NCBI RefSeq assembly: GCF_000485595.1
Contig: NW_014577140.1
Location: forward strand, 299,610-339,905
DNA from: Priapulus caudatus
Taxonomy: Eukaryota > Priapulida > Priapulimorpha > Priapulimorphida > Priapulidae
DNA: 40,296 bases
Reading direction: 5' to 3'
A program made the position numbers and the translations under genes. The notes beneath the pieces are model-generated. The model saw only the letters and a list, made by a program, of their open reading frames with translations. It did no database searches and had not been told where the DNA came from. Below are positions 33,371 to 40,296 of this stretch, one piece after another. Within the stretch, counting starts at the first letter, position 1, and the number at the start of each line of letters is the position of its first letter.

Positions 33371-36160
33371 CATTGAAGATATTCCACTGAGAGTGTCAAT
33401 CCTCATGGCATTGCAACATCCCATTTCCGCGAGCTTGCAACTGTGTTAGCTGCACATAGGCTATAATGGTATTCGTAACAAGTGACTATCAAATCATGGT
33501 AGTTTGATACACAATTTATAGCTTTTTTAATAGTTTTTTTCGACAATTTGATACTATAAGATAACAAGTTAATTTTTACTCAACCGTGCTGTTTGAAACG
33601 TAGCGCATACGTTTCGCCTCCTGTCAGGAAGCTTTCTCAAGCAAACTGAGTTGTAATCAGTTTTGCACCCCAGTAGGTCGTGAGTGGTAATAGCTTAAGT
33701 CACACAGTGACTATAAGCCTGTATTCCCCGCCTCAGGCCGGTTTGATGTTTGGGGTCTTTGCGGATTCCAGATGGCCTGCCTTGATACCTAGCGCCTGAA
33801 TTTTGTTAGGCTCGGCAGATCGATCGATCTTCGAATTCTACGTCAATCGATGGGTGTGGTTGTCCTTCGCTACATGATCAGTGATCGGCGGATTTTGGTA
33901 TATGTCGGTAGACTCGACTGTTTCGTTGGGCCCTTGTGGAGATTTGGGCTGCTAACGGAATGTCCTACAGTCTTTTGGTGTTTCTTTTAGGGCCGTGGTT
34001 TACAATTTTCGGGCGGTTTCTCACAATGTAACTCTTTCACACATAGCAACACGTGATCTTATAGAGCAGTCCGTAATGTTGTGCATTGTGCTGTTCTGTC
34101 TTATTAGGATGTACTAAGAAAGCGCGTTTTAGAAGTCTCAAAACGGTCTCATGTTGACGCACCCTGCATATTCAAGGTGACGCCTCGAACTACCCGAATC
34201 CGTCAAGACTCGCCCATCGGACGTAGGGTAGAGTAGCGAATATGGCTGAGCGGTCTCAAGAGAGTTAACAAATCCTTCTTAAGGGGTTTCAAAATTATAA
34301 ATTGTAAGGCGAGTGAATCGTTATTTTTCCCCCGTGGTATAGCATTCCTTGACACACTATCTCATTTAATTCGTAGTGCGCAACTTGGATAAGCCGCATT
34401 ATTCTAATGCGTTCTGTGATGATGGCGCACTTCAACTTCCAAATGCGCTCACATACTGCCCGTTAGTAATTTTGTCCAAATACGATCAGTAGTGAGCGTA
34501 TGCAACCGTGACACTAGAACAGTTTGTGGTTGACTGGATGTGGTGTGATTGCACACAGTTTAAAGTACGTGGAAAGCAAACGTTTAGCATGGGCACATCC
34601 ACAAAGTTTCAAATACCCTGCTCCTGGAGAAACTCCCGGAGCATGACCGACCGCAATCCCGTGCGTCGACTCGAGTTTTACATGAACACTGTAGCGCACC
34701 CAAATCTTCACAACGGAAACGCTCACAGAAGAAAAGCAGTGTCCTCGGCCTACCAGAACTCACGCAATCCGCAGATTCACTGAAATTCATCGTTAGCGAA
34801 GGGACATAATCCATCACCAATCGATTTGGAGAGATTCGAAGATCATTCGACAGGTTCACGGCCTAACAAAGGTGCCATGGTGAACAAATAGGTCCATGGC
34901 GCGGGATGCTACAAGAGGCCATACATTGGATCGACGCGGACGCCCAAAACCATCCAAAAACCGGGACGAAGGGGGTATACAGGCTGAGACTCATCTGTTG
35001 TCGAAAGACACGAGAGCATCATTTTTGTACCACCAACACCACTCTGGCTAGGTCAAACTGATTCAACTTACAAGTTTGCTTTGAGAAAGCAATTACCCAT
35101 GCGACCAAGGAGGCAGACACAGTCAGCGGCTACAGTTTAACGATCACAACTTGACAGATGCGTCACGTCCTATAAGATGTAAAAATCCACTTTGTTATTT
35201 TATATTGATCTATGCTCCACAATCCGTAATGAATTCAAAAGAAGTATTATCTAATTAGTGAGAAATTAATCCTCGGATACTTTGTTCTCGACACATTCGA
35301 ATACTTTAATATTGTAGAAATCAGACCGCCTTAATAACACTGGACGACCTAGCAAAGCAAGACTAGAACCTCAGAGCCATCCTGTTAGGGACCAGATCTT
35401 TACCAGCAAAGGGCCCAATCAAAAAAAGTCAGTACCGCTAACCGAAATCACATGACAAATGGCCGCGATCATGATTCTGCTAAGCGAAAAGATGCACACC
35501 AACCATACGATTTGGAAAATTAACTGATAGATTCATCGGTTCGGGCGAGCCCCTAACTAAAAATGATGTCAGCGTGTCTGGATGACCAAGGAAGGCCATC
35601 TGATCCGCAAGCCGCAAACATCACGCGCTAGGACGTTAAGAGGCGGTGGATACTAGCTGTGCAAGTCACGCTGTGGACCTAAGCTATTGACACTTTGTGT
35701 AGCACACCATCTGGTGGTCAAAACGTGAATTAAACATCAGTTTTGGCTGTGAAGAAAAGCTTCCTGACAGAGAGCAGAAAACTCAGCGGTACGGTTTCAA
35801 ACACCAGCACGGTTAATTGATTAAATATTAAGCCTTTGTTACTCTATTAGTATCAAAATTGTCGAAAAAACTATTAAAAAATTTATAAATTTGTATCAAC
35901 TACCAATTGAATCTGTAGTCGACCTTGTTACCGCTTAATAATTAATAGCCTATTGAGCCACTGCAATACACAGAAGCTCCGGAAAATTGTATGGTCGGTC
36001 AAATGCCAATGAGGATTTGACATTCACAGTGTCTGGAATATTTGTGCAATGCAGTGTTTCTCCCCAAGCGCTAACAAGATCTGTGAGTGGTGAACTTTTT
36101 GTGATGTGTTTTGACACGTTCGAATCCTCGCAAGCGAGCAGCGCAGGTTAGTCCGCCGAG
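33280..36160. repeat. imperfect palindrome of about 2.9 kb
   Basis: The two arms are inverted copies with many small indels. Paired landmarks are ACAAGATCTTGTTGGCG (33342) with CGCTAACAAGATCT (36070), ACCGTGCTG (33583) with CAGCACGGT (35805), CAGATGGCC (33769) with GGCCATCTG (35594), and GGGCCC (33928) with GGGCCC (35411). The centre is near 34.65-34.7 kb. No coding frame is preserved on either arm. Confidence 0.75.
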
Positions 36161-36741
36161 AAGCTGGCTAATTACTAAGAAATGTCAATGTGAAAATCCC
36201 GCAATCTGTAAGCTGGCGCCAACTGCTAAATTGTTTGCCACAAAATAGTCCTGCGAATGGTTAGGTGATCGTCACATGTAGCTACGGTGTTGAAGCAGAG
36301 AATTTGTTTGTCCGGATGCTTATAGAACTACTAATAAGCCCATAGAAGTTATTGCTGGGTGTTTCTCGGTAATTGAAGGCACAGTAAATAGCCGGTGGTG
36401 CTAATGAACGGTTACCCACGAGTTCTTGCAACTTTCGGCACAGTGTATTGCGTTGACCAATATTACGTAAATATGCGTTATGCTGTCTGCTTTCATGTTT
36501 AAGTTCTGTTGGCCGGTGTCTTTTTAGTTTGCGATCCACCCAATGAGTGTGGACCCCACAAAGCCCTACTTCATATGTATCACGAGCGTTCGTGATTCGT
36601 AGCGTTGATTCGCAGCGTTCAGTAGAATCCGAAACTACTGTTACGTATACAGTTTACAGCTACGTACGTATCGCTAGCATTCGTGACGCTGCGAGCATGC
36701 GTGCGAGAATGGTCCGGTGCACTATAAATCTGTATCACACC

Positions 36742-37090
36742 GCTCTGTATTCGGCGTATGCTCGAGCAACGAAGTGCGGCAGCGAAATGACGAAAAACAT
36801 GGCGCCCGCTCTGTATTCGGCTTTTGCTGCGTAGCACAAAGTCGGAGCAAACGATAGCGAACATGGCCCGCTCGTGTATTTCGCGTTGCTCGATGCAACG
36901 AAGTCCAGCGCAACGAACGCGAAACGAAGCGAACATACCCCATTCTCATGTCTTGCTGTACTCGAGCACTGAAGTCCGCGAGAAAGCGAAGCGAACAATG
37001 GCCGCGCTCTTGTATTCTTTGCTGCCGAGCAGCGAAAGCCCAGGAAGTCGACAGGCGAGAAGCGAATGTGAAGACATACCCGCAGTCTCA
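36742..37090. repeat. satellite array, about 60-70 bp units
   Basis: Noisy repeats starting GCTCTGTATTCGGC (36742, 36808), GCTCGTGTATTTCGC (36870) and GCTCTTGTATTC (37006), each followed by CGAGCAACGAAGTC and CGAAGCGAACA(T/A)GG. Confidence 0.7.
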
Positions 37091-37124
37091 TGGTTGCTTG
37101 CTCCCATTATAATACGCGCTCCGA

Positions 37125-37262
37125 TAATCCCCTGTCCTTGGGATATCTATTTTCATATCTAATCCCCCTTCGAATATCTATAGTTCATATCTAATCCCCC
37201 TTTGATATCTAATTGAGATGACGATACCACCCCCCTTTTGATACTATCATATCTTAACCCTG
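37125..37262. repeat. short tandem array CATATCTAATCCCCC
   Basis: Three to four units of about 42 bases with ATATCTA and TCATATCTAATCCCCCTT. Confidence 0.75.
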
Positions 37263-37666
37263 CTCGATATGCGCCTAATTGTTACTGCGAATGCCAGGGC
37301 CGCCCGACCCGCGCCTTGTATATCTCTTTATTATACACGACAGATTAATGAACATTAAAGTGGGAGCGCTCTAATGGCATACCCGTTCGCTGGCATATGG
37401 TTGAAGTGTGAGAGGACCAACGATCCTTGGACTGCGATTTCAATTAGAACATTTCTCAGTAACATACAGTAGATATTGGGACAATGGATCTATATGACGC
37501 CGTGTTGGCTATAAGGGGTAATGTACTGCATGTAACTACAAAAGAGCGCAGTTACTCTAGCATTCGGGGCGAGCGATTGCATAGAGGAGAGTGAGGCGCG
37601 TAGGTATGCCTTTAATAACTAGATGACAGTGAGTGAGTCAGACCTTTGGTTGTGTTATAAACGGGT

Positions 37667-37843
37667 ATGAGGTCGGAGCGAGAGCGAGGATCAGGGTGTG
37701 TGAGAGAGGTGGAAGAAGCGGAACAGAGGAGGTTTATGGTACAGACAGAACGACGGGAGAGGCCACGCGATGACTGGGTTCCCAAAAAGCAAGAAGACCC
37801 AAGATTTGCTGTATGGCGCTCGAGGATGAAAAGTAAAAAGTAG
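37667..37843 (+). other. 58-codon Arg/Glu-rich open frame, unassigned
   Basis: ATG to TAG with an in-frame stop just upstream (37658). It includes ERRERPRDDWVPKKQEDPRF and ends RSRMKSKK. No splice acceptor precedes it and I recognise no family. It could be chance or a lost C-terminal La segment. Confidence 0.2.
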
Positions 37844-38082
37844 AAGGTGTATTCACCGAAAAGTAGATTCTCAGACCAGGTATTTCCTACCTCATAATTA
37901 TGTGGCTATATTGTTTTCACCATTTTTTCTATTCCGTAATACTTTGATTATGAGTATGTCAGGAGTTTATTTTAAACATTTTATCACTTTCCAATAAATC
38001 TTGTGTAGCAACTATCAACGTGTGCATTCTGTCTCAGCATGTTTGCAGTGCAAATGTTAACATGCTGCATATGAAATTGCAG

Positions 38083-38143
38083 ATACAAAGAGAGACCTAG
38101 CTGTAGGAAGCGTACTGCAGAAGAGTGCCACCTTCCAGAGTAA
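38083..38143 (+). CDS. candidate last La exon (hypothetical)
   Basis: The acceptor GAAATTGCAG ends at 38082. One frame gives YKERPSCRKRTAEECHLPE then TAA, and AATAAA follows 32 bases later (38175-38180). A short basic/acidic end recalls the KRAREET tail of human La, but the phase fits exon 12 only if exon 12 is read in another frame. Speculative. Confidence 0.2.
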
Positions 38144-38174
38144 AGAATTAAAACTGACAGCGAGTGCAGCTCTG

Positions 38175-38180
38175 AATAAA
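38175..38180 (+). terminator. poly(A) signal AATAAA
   Basis: AATAAA followed by GTGGTGTTATATT. Another AATAAA is at 37993-37998. Either could end the La transcript. Confidence 0.35.
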
Positions 38181-38289
38181 AACAGAGTACACAGTGGTGT
38201 TATATTCGCATATATCTTGTCGTATGTGAACCAGCCTCTTGTGACGTCAGCGACTTGTTATTGGTTCTGTTATGGTCTGTAAATTGGAG

Positions 38290-39690
38290 TTATCACTGTA
38301 GATTTTTAGCATACAGCATATTGTATCACATTGATTATAATGTAATCATTTATTCTGTTGTAATGTGGCTTCGTACACATTCAAATACTTTTAATTTCAG
38401 GCTTACATTGTAAAATGTTCACAAAAGAGGCAAAAAATCCTAGAATATTTGAGGTTTATTAAATTCACTAGCTTGTATCTTTGGTGCTTATAGCGCAGGG
38501 TAATATAATGTCCAATACAAAAAATAACGACCAACTAGGCAATACACATGACACGTGCACTCTGGTATCACATCGAACTTCAATGTATGCATAACACGCA
38601 CAGTGCAATTTACACCGTTACTGTTGTGTTTTTTTTGTATTGTACTGTTAAATGGTTGTAACAAGTGGTTAGGGTGTCACCTGTTGACTCATGATCGGTA
38701 ATGTTGGAAATGAAGCAGTCGCCAGAGATTTGTTTTTTAAATTAATCAGATTTATCCACAATAACCTTTCCATTATTTATACTCGAATGCTCATTGTGCG
38801 GAGTAACCGTATTTTTAGAAGATGCCGTGGTGCATACAAGAAAAACGCGCAAGCACATCGATCGCAAGAGTTCTTTGTAAAAAACGATTTATCGTGCAGC
38901 CTATTAGTGGTTCATTTGTCAAGACATTAGGGGAAACGCCATATCATAAATAGCATTTTTCTACAGTAGTTTTTTATCAACTCATAGATAGAGCCCTCAG
39001 TTTTCAGGTGAGTGTAAATTCTGACCATTTTCCAGGGGAAAAGGCTCCTAAATTCTGTTATTTTTCATGTGCTGTTCATATCGGGTTTTATTAATGATAT
39101 TGGATGTGATACAAGGTGGACAACCTAGGCTAGGCAAACATTTGGAGTAAGTTTAAACTAAATCAGTAGTTTACGATATGTAACTAGTGGGTTTGTAATC
39201 AAGATGATTTCCCGTTATTTTACGTTAGTACTGATTACCGAATAACTGTGTAGCAGATTATGAAGTGCATTCATAAGTTACCAAGCTTCTGTTGTGAGTC
39301 GGTGTTTGTCGAGTCTTTGCTGTTTTATAATAAAACTGTATATGTATAGAAAAACTGAATGATTGCATTTAATTTAAAAGGAATAATGCACGACTGCTGG
39401 AATACAATTGTTGCGAGCGTGAGATCGTACGTTTTCACTAGGTCCTTGCATGAAGAGAGGATAATACTTATTACTTCGCCAGGGCTTGTCGAGGTTGTGG
39501 TTTCACCGGTGGTGTTTGCAGTGTTGGTTTGTGGTTTGTGTACGCTCGGCATGAATTGGCTGATTGGCCGGACGCCAACCAACTGCCGCCGCTGCGCCGG
39601 AAACGCTGTATCATACAGGTTTAAGCCTAACTAACTGAAAAAGTTATGGACGGGTTTTCATAAAATTTTGCCAAGGATACGTCAGAAATT
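38290..39690. other. no recognised gene
   Basis: AT-rich. A 91-codon frame at 39359-39634 has a hydrophobic stretch (VVVSPVVFAVLVCGLCTLG) but no family resemblance and no splice context. Confidence 0.4.
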
Positions 39691-39694
39691 GCTA

Positions 39695-39870
39695 ACTTAG
39701 AATTGGAGAGATTTTTGGTGGTGATCCGGAATCAATTCAATTAATTTAATTCATACTCATTATTAATAAAAAATTGTAGGATAGGTCAGCAAATGGGGTA
39801 ACCTTAGAATTGATTACACTTTTTGGTGTTGAATCCGATCCAAATTAATTATTTAATTCATTAACCTTAT
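39695..39870 (+). repeat. two diverged 107-base direct repeats
   Basis: CTTAGAATTG...TTTTTGGTG-TGATCCG...TTAATTCAT occurs at about 39696 and 39803. After them, 39901-39940 has GGTCTGTCGCTCTCCGAGG. Confidence 0.6.
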
Positions 39871-39944
39871 ATAAAAAAATTCACATTAGAGAATTCAGGC
39901 TGCCTTTGGTGAGGTCTGTCGCTCTCCGAGGTGGCCTTTAAATG

Positions 39945-40296
39945 TTATTATTTAGTAGATGTGTGATTAATCAGGGTATTAAATGGTATACATAGGTAAA
40001 GATAAGATAATATCATCCTTTCTTAGATTACAATGTTATCTGCATTTTTTATTGATATGCAGTTACAGAGATGACTGAATCTTTGTAAGCGCACATCACT
40101 ATCTAGTCACCTTTTGTTTTACACAGTTATAGCCACAATCTGTTCTAATTACATTTACTAGTTTTTCCTTATAATTTTTTTTAAAAATCTAATCTTACGT
40201 ATCATTGTATGTATTGGTCTTGAAATGGCGCGTTTATTGATTGTACAATACAAATTCATATGATGATTAAATTAGCTTGGGGTTTTTTGACCGTGT
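39945..40296. other. no recognised gene
   Basis: AT-rich sequence to the window end; nothing seen. Confidence 0.5.

Larger units (their letters stand above)
36164..37611. mobile_element. diverged, expanded relative of the TTAA element
   Basis: CTAATTACTAAGAAATGTCA near 36170, GAGCATGCGTGCGAGAATGG near 36692, and the right end (GTTACTCTAGCATTCG to TATGCC, then TTTAA at 37611) match the element at 22276-23128 in order. The middle carries extra satellite DNA. The left terminus is missing where the palindrome ends. Confidence 0.5.

Noticed and set aside
39359-39634. 91-codon frame with a membrane-like stretch
   Set aside because: No family resemblance, no splice or promoter context, and the opposite strand is open too.

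Overview
This is nuclear DNA of an animal, most likely a marine invertebrate bilaterian. The genes have many short exons with GT-AG (twice GC-AG) introns, coding density is low, and the space between genes is packed with short inverted-repeat transposons and simple repeats. The lineage cannot be fixed from the sequence alone. A 25-base N run (12415-12439) shows that this is a draft assembly. Several blocks have single-base indels and imperfect fold-back symmetry that suggest poorly corrected long-read filler.

Layout: (1) 428-3855 (+) holds the last eight coding exons of beta-catenin (armadillo repeats and C-terminal tail ending in WFDTDL), followed by a 3' UTR of about 1.6 kb. (2) 10641-5873 (-) is a complete six-exon prohibitin-1 gene (274 aa), tail-to-tail with beta-catenin; the two poly(A) signals are about 110 bp apart. 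(3) 10.7-22.0 kb has no recognisable gene. It holds transposon fragments, a repeat family present three times, a 2.5 kb purine/pyrimidine inverted repeat, two clean MITEs and two GT-rich blocks. (4) 22045-33010 (+) is the gene for the La RNA-binding protein (La motif, RRM1, RRM2), divergent from prohibitin. A 1.8 kb tandem duplication inside it repeats exon 5 intact and in frame. (5) 33-38 kb is an imperfect palindrome of about 3 kb, a TTAA-type element relative and satellite arrays. A possible last La exon lies at 38083. (6) 38.3-40.3 kb has no convincing gene.

The three genes are housekeeping or developmental genes with no pathway in common: Wnt/cadherin signalling, a mitochondrial inner-membrane scaffold, and RNA polymerase III transcript binding. 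I found no new multi-gene system. The most interesting signals are the in-frame exon duplication in La, two GC-AG introns in two neighbouring genes, the inverted-repeat elements with clear target-site duplications, and two large fold-back structures that are either real palindromes or assembly artefacts.
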